DNA of 64,000 bases from Mycobacterium sp. ENV421. Lineage in GTDB: Bacteria; Actinomycetota; Actinomycetes; Mycobacteriales; Mycobacteriaceae. The notes under the pieces are model-generated. The model did no database searches. It saw only the letters and a list, made by a program, of their open reading frames with translations, and had not been told where the DNA came from. The position numbers were made by a program, and so were the translations under genes. Every line of letters starts with the position of its first letter. The first letter of the stretch is position 1. Where the stretch lies: NCBI RefSeq assembly GCF_002887815.1, contig NZ_PDHO01000021.1, positions 20,222 through 84,221 of the forward strand. The letters run 5' to 3'. This document shows positions 17,038-25,608 of the stretch, piece by piece.

Positions 17038-18173
17038 TGGACTTCAACCTGAACAAAGAACAAGAGCTCCTGCGCGACGGCCTTGGCAAGTTCTTGGCCA
17101 CCCGCTACGACCTCGAGAAGAGCCGCACCGCGGCCAAGATCGGACCAGGCTGGCAGCCCGAGATCTGGCGTGCTCTGGCAGACGACCTCGGCATCCTCGG
17201 CGCCGCCTTCCCGGAGTCGGTCGGCGGGATCGGCGGCGGCCCCGTCGAAATCATGGTGATCGCCGAGGAACTCGGCCGCGCACTGGTGATCGAGCCCTTC
17301 ATCGACACCGTCGTGGTCGCCGGTGGCCTGCTGCAGCGCGCCGACCACCCATCCGCTGTCGCGCTGTTGGAGCGCATCGCGGACGGCAGCGCGATCGTCG
17401 TCCTGGCCGGCACCGAGCCGGACAACGGTGACCACGCGGTGTCCACCACCGCGGTCCGCGCGGGCGACGAGTGGGTCATCACCGGCAACAAGATCGTCGT
17501 CACCGCCGCCCCGCTGGCCACCCATCTGCTGATCACCGCCCGAACCTCAGGTGAACCCGCTGACCCGCATGGGGTTTCGCTGTTTCTCACCGAATTCGAC
17601 CCCGCCAGCCCGCCGCCCGGAGTCGAGGTGCACGGCTACCGCACCATCGACGACCGGAGCGGAGCCGACCTCACATTCGACGGCCTGCGCCTGCCCGCCG
17701 ACGCGCTGCTCACCGAGGACGCGGCCGGTTCGCTGGCCCGCGCTCGCGACGAAGGCGCGGCGGCGGTGTGCGCAGAGGCGGTCGGAAGCATGCGAAAAGT
17801 GTTGTCCGACACGGTCGAGTACTGCAAGCAACGCCAGCAGTTCGGTCAGCCGATCGGCACGTTCCAGGTTCTGCAACATCGCATGGTCGACATGTACATG
17901 GAGCTCGAGCAGTCCGTCGCCGCGGTCTACCTCGCGGTCCTGAACATCGAGGCCGAGCCGAAGGTTCGGGCCCGGGCGGTCTCGGCGGCCAAAGCGACCA
18001 TCGGGCGAGCCGCGCGGTTCATCGGCCAGAACGCCGTCCAACTCCACGGCGGCATGGGGATGACCGAGGAATTGGCGATCGGCCACTACTTCAAGCGACT
18101 CACCGCGCTGCAATACGAGTTCGGCTCCACCGACGAGCACCGCGCTCGGTACGCGAAACTGACTCGTCCTTAG
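17037..18173 (+). CDS. Acyl-CoA dehydrogenase, second subunit of a FadE pair
   Basis: 378 residues starting inside the stop codon of the preceding dehydrogenase (TAATG), which argues for tight coupling and a complex. N-terminal MDFNLNKEQELLRDGLGKFL and C-terminal QLHGGMGMTEELAIGHYFKRL are typical of the shorter partner in heteromeric FadE enzymes; the latter is the FAD-contact segment. The carboxy end (TDEHRARYAKL) lacks the YEGT motif. Read with 15805-17037, this looks like one two-component flavoenzyme that introduces an alpha-beta double bond into an acyl-CoA. Its stop overlaps the stop of the convergent SDR gene. The substrate is unknown. Confidence 0.88.
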   Translation: MDFNLNKEQELLRDGLGKFLATRYDLEKSRTAAKIGPGWQPEIWRALADDLGILGAAFPESVGGIGGGPVEIMVIAEELGRALVIEPFIDTVVVAGGLLQRADHPSAVALLERIADGSAIVVLAGTEPDNGDHAVSTTAVRAGDEWVITGNKIVVTAAPLATHLLITARTSGEPADPHGVSLFLTEFDPASPPPGVEVHGYRTIDDRSGADLTFDGLRLPADALLTEDAAGSLARARDEGAAAVCAEAVGSMRKVLSDTVEYCKQRQQFGQPIGTFQVLQHRMVDMYMELEQSVAAVYLAVLNIEAEPKVRARAVSAAKATIGRAARFIGQNAVQLHGGMGMTEELAIGHYFKRLTALQYEFGSTDEHRARYAKLTRP

Positions 18174-19009
18174 GCGTTTTGGGCGGCCACCCGGGCCCGT
18201 TCGCGCATCGAGGCGATCACGCCGCCGTCGTTGAGGATGTCGGTTCCGGTCAGATAGGTGGCCCGGTCGCTCGCGCAGAACGCGAACAGTTCGGCCATCT
18301 CCTCGGCCTTCCCCCAGCGGGGCACCGCGGCGTTGGCGACCATCGCGCCGGCACCGGCGTCGGCTTCCAACAGACCCATCTCGGTGTCCACAGATCCCGG
18401 CGACACCGAGACGATGCGCAGGCCGCGGCCGTTGAACCGCTCGGCCTGTGCGGAGCTGTACCACCTGACGAAGGTCTTGCTCACGCTGTAGGCCAGCCCG
18501 GAGCGCATCTCCTCCCCCGCGATGTCGCACGCCGCCAGCATCTCGGTCAGGAACCGTGGTTCATCGGTGAAGGCCAGATCGAAATGTTGGGCGGGGACGA
18601 TTTCGTCGGGCAGCATGTGCGACGCCATCGACGCCACGTTGACGATCGCCGATCCGTCGGCGGCCGTGGCGAAAAACGCTTCGTTGACCCGGAGAGTGCC
18701 GATGGCGTTGGTGGTCATGACGTAGTCGGCGTCGCCCATACTCGGGCTGACACCCGCGGTGTGGATCACCGACGCGATCGGCCCGAGGCCGGCGGCGGTC
18801 TCGAACAGTCGCGCGACGGCATCGCGGTCGGTGACATCGCCGTGCACCGGTGTCGCCGAGATCCCCAGGCTCTCCAGCTCCGCGACGGCGCCGTCGAGCC
18901 GGTCCTGCCGGACGTCGCAGAGCACCACCGTGTGATCCCGGCCGACGATCCTGGCGGTGGCCCGACCCATGCCGCCCGCGCCCCCGGTGATTACCGAAAC
19001 CCGTGTCAT
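18170..19009 (-). CDS. SDR family oxidoreductase
   Basis: 279 residues. TGGAGGMGRATARIV (8-22) is the cofactor motif, VNVASMAS precedes the active site, and YSVSKTFVRWYSS supplies Tyr and Lys. NDGG near the C-terminus is the usual end of a classical SDR. The insert DEIVPAQHFDLAFTDEPRF before the active site is longer than in minimal SDRs. It is convergent with the FadE pair, overlapping it by 4 nt, and could act on the same class of substrate, but there is no direct evidence. Confidence 0.82.
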   Translation of the reverse strand: MTRVSVITGGAGGMGRATARIVGRDHTVVLCDVRQDRLDGAVAELESLGISATPVHGDVTDRDAVARLFETAAGLGPIASVIHTAGVSPSMGDADYVMTTNAIGTLRVNEAFFATAADGSAIVNVASMASHMLPDEIVPAQHFDLAFTDEPRFLTEMLAACDIAGEEMRSGLAYSVSKTFVRWYSSAQAERFNGRGLRIVSVSPGSVDTEMGLLEADAGAGAMVANAAVPRWGKAEEMAELFAFCASDRATYLTGTDILNDGGVIASMRERARVAAQNA

Positions 19010-19129
19010 GCCCGGACGATATCTGGCCCGTTCGCGCGGGCCGACAGCAGGGGAGAAAGTGCGTCAGAAACAGGTAATCGACTTTCACCTGCCGGGAGGG
19101 TATGCCTGCAATAGAACAAGGAGGCGCTC

Positions 19130-19762
19130 GTGTTGAAGACTGTTGCGACAGCGGTGGTGCAAGTCGCCGAGGGCGTGGGCAACATCGTGGGAATTCGGGT
19201 TGGCACCGAGGAGCCGGCCTTCACCGTCGAGCGCGTGGTCGACGGTGTGGAGATTCGCCGGTACGGACCCCGCGTCGCGGCCGAGACGGCGATCGATGCC
19301 GATGAGGAGTCAGCCCGCAATCAGGGATTCCGGTTGCTGGCGCGCTACATCTTCGGCGGCAATTCCGGCAGCGCCAAGATCGCGATGACCGCGCCGGTGG
19401 CCCAACAGCCCAGCGAGAAGATCGCAATGACCGCGCCGGTCGCGACGCAACGCAACGCCTCGGGCGAATGGGTGATCCGTTTCTTCATGCCATCGAAGTA
19501 CACCCTGGAGACCTTGCCCACCCCGAATGACGACCGGGTGCGGCTCGTGGTGGTTCCCCCCGAGACCGTCGCGGTGCTGCGGTTCAACGGCAGCATCGGC
19601 CCCGACGCGGTCTCCGAGCGCACCAGCCAGCTCATGAAAGCCTTGCACCGCAACGACATCGAGCCCACGGGTGAACCCCTGGCGTGGTTCTACGATCCGC
19701 CGTGGACGCTGCCGTGCCGCCGCCGCAACGAGGTGGTGGTCGGCGTCGCCGACAGTGCGTGA
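19130..19762 (+). CDS. SOUL heme-binding family protein
   Basis: 210 residues from a GTG at 19130, preceded by AAGGAGGCGCTC. SOUL/HBP features are seen: EEPAFTVERVVDGVEIRRYGPRVAAET, a doubled KIAMTAPV motif (near residues 83 and 96), FFMPSKYTLETLPTPND and LAWFYDPPWTLPCRRRNEV at the C-terminus. SOUL proteins bind heme or other porphyrins. The N-terminal stretch (VATAVVQVAEGVGNIVGI) is hydrophobic and may anchor or export the protein, but is not a clear signal peptide. It stands alone between convergent neighbours. Confidence 0.88.
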   Translation: MLKTVATAVVQVAEGVGNIVGIRVGTEEPAFTVERVVDGVEIRRYGPRVAAETAIDADEESARNQGFRLLARYIFGGNSGSAKIAMTAPVAQQPSEKIAMTAPVATQRNASGEWVIRFFMPSKYTLETLPTPNDDRVRLVVVPPETVAVLRFNGSIGPDAVSERTSQLMKALHRNDIEPTGEPLAWFYDPPWTLPCRRRNEVVVGVADSA

Positions 19763-19781
19763 TGGGCTGCGGCGGCCGGCC

Positions 19782-20279
19782 CTAACTCGCCGGCGCGCCC
19801 GCGTCGGCGACGGGTGGCGCGGCTGATGTTCCGACCGGCCCGGTCGGGGTCGACGACATGCCGGGCGGCGGCGCCGCGTTGGCGTCGAGCGGTCGTTGGG
19901 TGAGCAACAGCAATGCGTCGCTGCCCGACACCTCCTGGGTGCGCATCGCATGCAGCAGGTCCCGCAGGTAGCTCAACCGGCCTTGCGGCGCGGTGTCGGT
20001 GCCCGTGGTGGTGGTGCCCGGCGGCGGGTTGTCCGGGCTGGACAGATGCTGCACCGGCGCCGGCGTCGGCGCGGTCGTTGGCGCGGGGGCCGATACATCT
20101 GCCGGCGGGGCGCTGGTGTCGCCGGCCACGACCGTCGGTACGACAGGATCAGCGGGATCGGCCGGGTCGGCGCCCGCCATCGGGGCCGACAAGATGGCCG
20201 CGGACACGCCCACCGCGCCGATCCCCAGACAGGCGCTGCGGACCCAGACATGTGCGTTCGTCATGCGCTTCACCGTCAT
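19782..20279 (-). CDS. Secreted Pro/Ala/Thr-rich protein
   Basis: 165 residues. A signal peptide is visible (SACLGIGAVGVSAAILSAPMAGADP, cleavage likely after AGA near residue 37). A low-complexity linker rich in Pro, Thr and Ala follows, then a short conserved-looking segment LSYLRDLLHAMRTQEVSGSDALLLL (about 100-125), then another Pro-rich tail. The ribosome site GGAGG is only 2 nt from the ATG, so the GTG two codons in (VKRMTN) may be the real start. Function unknown. Confidence 0.68.
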   Translation of the reverse strand: MTVKRMTNAHVWVRSACLGIGAVGVSAAILSAPMAGADPADPADPVVPTVVAGDTSAPPADVSAPAPTTAPTPAPVQHLSSPDNPPPGTTTTGTDTAPQGRLSYLRDLLHAMRTQEVSGSDALLLLTQRPLDANAAPPPGMSSTPTGPVGTSAAPPVADAGAPAS

Positions 20280-20577
20280 ATCCTCCGCGGCTCGCAGGGC
20301 GGCGTCCCCATGCCGTGAACGCCCTGTACCGGTGTTGTCGGACCAGAACGCATTTTGTTACATCCGTCACTTGTGTCACCGGAGCCTCAGAAACCGTCAG
20401 TTGTTCATGCACGCCAAGAAGCCGCTTGAAAACGAACCGGTGGACGGTGTAGAAAAAAATGCCCGCAGAACCTGGGATGGCGATGGGTTCTGCCTACACG
20501 GCACTCGTCGGCGTCCAGGTTCCTGCGGAGAATCGTGGAGGGCGACAACCGAACGGGTTGTCGGACGAGGGGTGTCA
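20280..20577. other. Intergenic region between divergent genes
   Basis: About 300 bases between the divergent secreted-protein gene and the PAS-ANTAR gene. Frames are open here but the translations have no recognisable domain and lie upstream of better starts. An AT-rich stretch (TGCTTG-TAGAAAAAAATGCC, near 20440-20463) could contain promoter elements. No hairpin or repeat stands out. Confidence 0.4.
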
Positions 20578-21267
20578 ATGGTTGCGGATCAGAATCCGGC
20601 GACAGACAGCGACGACGGCGTGGCCGGCGTCCGTCCGCAGCAGGTCGGACAGTTTCGGTTCTACTTCGCCGACGAGCGCTGGGAATGGTCGGACGAGGTC
20701 CAGATGATGCACGGCTACGAGCCGGGCACGGTCTCGCCCACCACCGAGCTGGTGCTGTCCCACAAACATCCGGACGACTACCAACAGGTGGCAACCACGC
20801 TGGACGACGTCCGACGGCACCACCAGGCCTTCAGCACCCGGCATCGGATCGTCGACACCACCGGCCAGATCCATCACGTGATCGTGGTGGCCGACAAGCT
20901 GCTCGACGACAGCGGCGAGGTGGTCGGCACCGAGGGCTTCTACGTCGACGTCACGCCCACCGAAGACCGTAATCAGAAGCAGTTCAGCCAGGCTATCGCC
21001 GAGATCGCCGAGAACCGGGCGACCATCGAGCAGGCCAAGGGCATGCTGATGGTTGTGTACGGCATCGAGTCCGAGGCGGCGTTCGAACTGCTGCGCTGGC
21101 GGTCCCAGGAGGCCAACATCAAACTGCGACTCTTGGCCGAGCAGGTGGTCGCTGATTTCGTCGCCCTCTCCCAGTCGGACAGTTCACCGTCGCGGGCGGC
21201 CTACGACAACCTGTTACTCACCGCCGACCGGCGGCTGGAGACTCCGCCGCAGACCCAGTCGTCCTGA
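20578..21267 (+). CDS. PAS-ANTAR regulator (putative RNA-binding antiterminator)
   Basis: 229 residues, with the ATG at 20578 supported by GACGAGG seven bases upstream. Residues about 25-125 form a PAS domain (FYFADERWEWSDEVQMMHGY, LSHKHPDDY, IVDTTGQIHHVIVVADKL, TEGFYVDVT). Residues about 135-195 are ANTAR (AENRATIEQAKGMLMVVYGIESEAAFELLRWRSQ). ANTAR domains bind paired RNA hairpins and prevent termination. The sensed signal is unknown, and a target RNA is not evident nearby. The stop is one base from the start of the dipeptidase gene. Confidence 0.88.
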   Translation: MVADQNPATDSDDGVAGVRPQQVGQFRFYFADERWEWSDEVQMMHGYEPGTVSPTTELVLSHKHPDDYQQVATTLDDVRRHHQAFSTRHRIVDTTGQIHHVIVVADKLLDDSGEVVGTEGFYVDVTPTEDRNQKQFSQAIAEIAENRATIEQAKGMLMVVYGIESEAAFELLRWRSQEANIKLRLLAEQVVADFVALSQSDSSPSRAAYDNLLLTADRRLETPPQTQSS

Positions 21268-21268
21268 C

Positions 21269-21937
21269 ATGAGCGCGATTCGGACGGTGCCGACCCTCGC
21301 AGCGGCGGTCGTGATCGGCATCGGGGCGGCGGTGCCGGCCGGTGCAGCACCCGGCGCCGAGGTTCCGCCGGTGAGCCCGCAGGCCGCGGCGGCCGGCTTC
21401 GTCGATGTGCGAACGGTGGTGCCTGACGCGGTCGTCGATCTGCGCTATGCGACCCCGAACAACTTTGTCGGTGTGCCGCTCTACCCCGCTGACGCGCGGT
21501 GCCTGGTGCACAACTCGATGGCGCCGGGGCTGGCGAAGGCCGCCGACGATCTCCGAGCGCAAGGAGACGTGCTGGTGTTCTGGGATTGCTACCGCCCGCA
21601 CGACGTTCAGGTCCGGATGTTCGACGAGGTGCCCAATCCGGCGTGGGTGGCCAAGCCCGGTCCGTATGCGCGCAGCCACGAGGCGGGACGGTCCGTCGAC
21701 GTGACGATCGCCGAGCGCGGCCGGCTCGTCGACATGGGCACGGACTTCGACGACTTCTCCGCCCGCGCGCAGGCATACGCCACCGCCGGGGTCAGCGCGG
21801 CGGCACAAGCGAACCGCGCCCGGCTGCGTGCCGCGATGGCCGACGGCGGCCTGGCGGTCTATTCCGGTGAGTGGTGGCATTTCGACGGCCCCGGCGCCGG
21901 GGTTCAGCGCCCGATCCTCGACGTACCGGTCAACTAG
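21269..21937 (+). CDS. VanX-type D-alanyl-D-alanine dipeptidase, exported
   Basis: 222 residues. A signal peptide (TLAAAVVIGIGAAVPAGAAPG) occupies residues 1-27. The M15D zinc site is complete: Arg109 in CYRPHDVQ, His137 and Asp144 in SHEAGRSVDV, and Glu201-His204 in EWWHFDG. DLRYATPNNFVG at about 58 is the family N-terminal motif. It would cleave D-Ala-D-Ala or related dipeptides from cell-wall turnover; because of the signal sequence it probably acts outside the membrane, unlike the cytoplasmic resistance enzyme. It follows the PAS-ANTAR gene with a 1-base gap, so the two are probably co-transcribed. Confidence 0.87.
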   Translation: MSAIRTVPTLAAAVVIGIGAAVPAGAAPGAEVPPVSPQAAAAGFVDVRTVVPDAVVDLRYATPNNFVGVPLYPADARCLVHNSMAPGLAKAADDLRAQGDVLVFWDCYRPHDVQVRMFDEVPNPAWVAKPGPYARSHEAGRSVDVTIAERGRLVDMGTDFDDFSARAQAYATAGVSAAAQANRARLRAAMADGGLAVYSGEWWHFDGPGAGVQRPILDVPVN

Positions 21938-21948
21938 CGCGCCGCCGG

Positions 21949-23139
21949 TCAGGCCGCCACGAGTCGCAACGGAAGCCGCTCATAGCAGCGGATGATGTTG
22001 TTCACCGCCCACGTTGGCGGGCCGGCGAGTTCGATCCGGCTGACGCCGTCACACAGCGCGCGCAACATCGCCTGCATCTCCAGGCGCGCAAGCGCCTGGC
22101 CCGCGCAGGCGTGTGTTCCGTGGCCGAACCCGAGGTGTCGGCCCGCATTGCGACGGATATCGAACTCATCGGGCTGCTCCCATTCGTGCTCGCAACGATT
22201 GGCCGAGGCATAGAGCACCAATACTCGTGATCCGGAGGGCAATTCGACGCCGGACACCTCGGTGGTGCGACGGGCTTTGCGACTGAACGCGCGCAGTGGC
22301 GATTCGTAGCGCAGCACCTCGTTGACGGCACCAGGAACCAGCGCCGGGTCAGCGCGAAGCAGATCCCACTGGCCGGGGTGGCGCGCGAACAACGCCAGTG
22401 CGCTGGCGATTCCGCTGATGGTGGTGTCCAAGGATGGCACCAGATAGTCCACCATGAGCGCGGAGCATTCCTGCGCGCTCATCGCGCCACCCTTTGCCGC
22501 CTCGAGGATTTCATGACCCATGCTGCCGGGCAGCACAGTGCGGTCGCGGACCACGGCGCGCGCGAACCGCAGCATCTGGAGGCTGGCCGGCACCGACCGC
22601 GCGGCGTGCCGATTCAACGGACCCAGCACATCGAACGTTGCACCGCCCCAGCGCAACAGGTGCTGTCGCCGATCCCGGGGCCAACCGACCAGGTCGGGTA
22701 CCACTGAAACCGGAAGCGCCGTAGCGAGATCCGCGACGCCGTCGACGTTGCGCCGGCGAACCGCACTCGCGACGAGATCCCTGGCTTGGCTGTCGATGAC
22801 CTCGTCGAGCTCTCGCAGGGCTCTGGGGAGCATCCGGTGGGCCAGCAGCTTGCGCCGTCGGTCGTGCTCCTCACCGTCGCTGTTGAGCGTTGTGCCCCGC
22901 GAGAGCTTGTTGAACACCGCGGAAAGACCGACGCCGTCGCCGGAGATGAACCCGTCGTCGTCGCGCAACACCGTCTTGCATTCGGTGTAGCGAGCGAGCG
23001 CATACACCCGCTGTTTGGGCAACCAGACCACCGGGCCCAGCTGTCGCAGCCGCGCGTAGTGCGGGTATGGGTCGAGGATCGCCTGCGTCGAGTACAGGTC
23101 CGGCTCGTAGGTCGGGACCGCGATGGCCGGCCTAGACAT
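21949..23139 (-). CDS. Cytochrome P450
   Basis: 396 residues. The heme motif is FGHGTHACAGQAL with Cys345, ExxR is EVLR (274-277), and the I-helix oxygen-binding region reads DYLVPSLDTTIS (231-242), where Pro-Ser replaces the usual Ala-Gly. The start overlaps by 8 nt the stop of the flavin hydroxylase (ATGTCTAG), so it is the last gene of the operon 26738-21949. No ferredoxin or reductase gene lies next to it. It could hydroxylate or demethylate the substrate handled by the other enzymes of this operon. Confidence 0.9.
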   Translation of the reverse strand: MSRPAIAVPTYEPDLYSTQAILDPYPHYARLRQLGPVVWLPKQRVYALARYTECKTVLRDDDGFISGDGVGLSAVFNKLSRGTTLNSDGEEHDRRRKLLAHRMLPRALRELDEVIDSQARDLVASAVRRRNVDGVADLATALPVSVVPDLVGWPRDRRQHLLRWGGATFDVLGPLNRHAARSVPASLQMLRFARAVVRDRTVLPGSMGHEILEAAKGGAMSAQECSALMVDYLVPSLDTTISGIASALALFARHPGQWDLLRADPALVPGAVNEVLRYESPLRAFSRKARRTTEVSGVELPSGSRVLVLYASANRCEHEWEQPDEFDIRRNAGRHLGFGHGTHACAGQALARLEMQAMLRALCDGVSRIELAGPPTWAVNNIIRCYERLPLRLVAA

Positions 23140-24673
23140 GGGCGGCCTGGACGTGCGGCGCGAAAGCCGGCACTGCGTCAAGCACTTTCGCCACGCTCCG
23201 GCCCGCTGTCAGCACGGTACGGTCCGGACGGACCACCGCCACCGCGGCCCGCCCGGCGCGTAGCCATGACGCCAATTCCGTACCGGGCTGCGCCGCTATC
23301 ACGACGGCGCCACGGCGATCCATCTCGTCGCGTTGCGCTGTGGTGATTGGCACCGCGGTGACCACCGCGAATGCGCGGCCCACGATCTCGTCGAATCGTT
23401 TGCCGTTCGACACAATCGGGTTCGGGCAGAGTCTGCCGGCAAGCTGTCGCCGTCCCGGCGACCTCATGACCAGGCCACTGGCGCGCAGTCCCGGTGTCGC
23501 ACTGTCCACGGCCTTGTCTCGTACGCCGGGGATCAGGTGCAACCGGGGCACGACGATTCTGCGCAGCGCATCTCCGACGCGACCCCCTGCGGTCATTGCC
23601 GCTCCCACAGCCAGCGCGAAGCGGATGAGATTGCGGGCGTGCGGCTTTCGCTCGTCCTCGTAACTGCCGAGCACCGCCTCGGGCAGCCAGCCGCTGATCA
23701 CGCCCGCCAGCTTCCACGACAGATTCATCGCGTCGCGCAGTCCCGCACCCAATCCCTGGCCGATGAACGGCGGGGTCAGGTGAGCGGCGTCGCCCAGGAT
23801 GAACATGTTCGACCGGCGCCACCGGGTGGCGATCTGAGCCCGGAAGGTGTACTCGGCGACCCGCACGAGATCCAGTTCGTCGGGGGCCACTCCGTCCACC
23901 CAGGGACGGATCAGCGGATACAGCGCCGCAAGCGTGGCATAGTCGTCGGCGGTTTCCTCCTCGAGCAACCGGAACTCCCACCGGTAGCGGGATGGTCCGA
24001 TGCGCATGTAGGTGGCGGCGCGGCCGGGGTCGCAGACTTGGTGCACGCCGTCCCACTGGCCCAGGTCGGCGTCGGTCATCACGTCGGCGACGAGCCAGCG
24101 TTGCTGAAACTTCAGGTCGTCCATGGCCGAACCGATCGCCTTGCGCACCAGACTGTTCGCGCCGTCGCAACCGAGCACATAGCGCGTCTCGACACAGTGC
24201 TGCTCGCCGGTGGACCGGTCGGTGACGGTGACGCGTGCACGGTCGGCGCTGATCGGCACGACGTCGATAACTTCGGTGTTGCCCCGTAATACGGCGTTCG
24301 GATGCTTCTCGAGGTTGTCGCGCAGCAGTCGTTCCAGATCCGGCTGGTCGAACATGTTGGCCTGCGGATAGCCGTTGGCGCTCAGCGCCTCTTCACGGCG
24401 GAACTCGGCCAGCACACGCATGTCCGGATCGCGGAGCTGAAGCCCACGGGCCGGGCGTGAGATCGCCGCGAACTGCTCGCCGACTCCCAGTCCCGCTAAC
24501 AGCCGGAACACCTCGTCGTCGAGGTGGACCGCGCGCGGCTGAGGATAGACATCAGTCCAGCGGTCCAGCACCAGGCAGTCGACGCCGTATCGGGCGAGTG
24601 CGGTCGCCGCCGATACGCCTGTCGGGCCGGCACCGACGATCACCACAGGCATGAAGGCGGGCAGCGCCGTCAT
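23132..24673 (-). CDS. MhpA-like FAD-dependent aromatic hydroxylase
   Basis: 513 residues. FAD motif VIVGAGPTGVSAAT (11-24), DG motif GCDGANSLVRK near 170, and GDAAHLTPPFIGQGLGAGLRDAMNLSWKLA near 290 identify a group A flavin hydroxylase of the 3-(3-hydroxyphenyl)propionate hydroxylase type. The extra C-terminal thioredoxin-like region (about 400-513) is present. These enzymes add a hydroxyl ortho to an existing phenol to give a catechol. It overlaps the FAH gene by 4 nt (ATGA) and the P450 by 8 nt. A second paralogue is at 31025-32599. Confidence 0.87.
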   Translation of the reverse strand: MTALPAFMPVVIVGAGPTGVSAATALARYGVDCLVLDRWTDVYPQPRAVHLDDEVFRLLAGLGVGEQFAAISRPARGLQLRDPDMRVLAEFRREEALSANGYPQANMFDQPDLERLLRDNLEKHPNAVLRGNTEVIDVVPISADRARVTVTDRSTGEQHCVETRYVLGCDGANSLVRKAIGSAMDDLKFQQRWLVADVMTDADLGQWDGVHQVCDPGRAATYMRIGPSRYRWEFRLLEEETADDYATLAALYPLIRPWVDGVAPDELDLVRVAEYTFRAQIATRWRRSNMFILGDAAHLTPPFIGQGLGAGLRDAMNLSWKLAGVISGWLPEAVLGSYEDERKPHARNLIRFALAVGAAMTAGGRVGDALRRIVVPRLHLIPGVRDKAVDSATPGLRASGLVMRSPGRRQLAGRLCPNPIVSNGKRFDEIVGRAFAVVTAVPITTAQRDEMDRRGAVVIAAQPGTELASWLRAGRAAVAVVRPDRTVLTAGRSVAKVLDAVPAFAPHVQAAHV

Positions 24674-25608
24674 GCGAATCTGATTGGGTTGCGCTGAGTT
24701 CCGAGGTCGATCTTGCCGTCGTCGGTTCCGACCGTGGCCTCGACGATGTCGCCATCATGCAGATAGTTGGTGTTCTTGGCCTGGCCCGCGAAGAACAGTT
24801 TCCACTTCAGTTCGTCAGGCAGCAGGGCGGAGAGCTTCTGCACCGCTTTGGGGGGTGCGGACAGTGCTGTACCGACCGGGGTGCCGGTCAGTATCAGGTC
24901 ACCGGCGGACAGTGCCTGGAAGCGGGTCAGCGCCGCCAGGGCCTGGACCGGCTTGTAGATCATGTCGGCCTTGACCGTGCTGTCCTGCCGGAGTTGCCCG
25001 TTGACCTTGAGTCGTAGCCGCAGGTCGTCGAAGCGGGCCAGTTCGTCGCGGTCCACCAGCACCAGGGCTGGTCCCACCGGGGTGAAACCTGGATACGACT
25101 TGCCTTCGTAGAACTGAGTTTTGGTCAACTGGACATCCCGCGCGCTGACATCATTGGTCACCACAAGTCCGCAGATATAGTCGGCGAGGTTGTCCGCGGT
25201 GACAGTGGTGCCGACGGGGACGTCGGCACCGATCACCAGGCCGATCTCCACCTCGTAGTCCAGCAGTCGGACGTGGGCGGGCTTGACGATGTCGTCGACG
25301 GGCCCGGTGATGGACCCCGATGCCTTCCGAAAGAACGTCAGCGGCACCGACTTCGGGTCGCCTCCGGTGTCGATGACATGCGACGCGAAGTTCGTCATCT
25401 GCGCAACGACGCGACATGGGGCGGTGACCGGCGAGAGCAGTTCGAGCGTCGCCGGCGCCACCGTCTCGGTGTTGGCGACCGCGGCATCGATGGCCGTCCG
25501 GTCGGCCAGCAGCGCAGCGGTGGTGGTTGCCGTGGTGGCGATCCGGGCGACTGAGTCGGCTGTGCCGGCCCACCATCCGTCAGCTGTGCGATAGACCGAA
25601 ATCGTCAT
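24670..25608 (-). CDS. Fumarylacetoacetate hydrolase family protein
   Basis: 312 residues. The FAH C-terminal fold is clear: DYEVEIGLVIGADVPVG with metal ligands near residue 120, LVVTNDVSARDVQ, GKSYPGFTPVGPALV, and LILTGTPVGTAL. The N-terminal 90 residues are a short cap. Family members cleave C-C bonds of acylpyruvates, or isomerise or decarboxylate products of ring cleavage. It overlaps both its upstream (extradiol dioxygenase) and downstream (flavin hydroxylase) neighbours by 4 nt, and so probably acts on the ring-opened product of 25605-26738. Confidence 0.88.
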   Translation of the reverse strand: MTISVYRTADGWWAGTADSVARIATTATTTAALLADRTAIDAAVANTETVAPATLELLSPVTAPCRVVAQMTNFASHVIDTGGDPKSVPLTFFRKASGSITGPVDDIVKPAHVRLLDYEVEIGLVIGADVPVGTTVTADNLADYICGLVVTNDVSARDVQLTKTQFYEGKSYPGFTPVGPALVLVDRDELARFDDLRLRLKVNGQLRQDSTVKADMIYKPVQALAALTRFQALSAGDLILTGTPVGTALSAPPKAVQKLSALLPDELKWKLFFAGQAKNTNYLHDGDIVEATVGTDDGKIDLGTQRNPIRFA

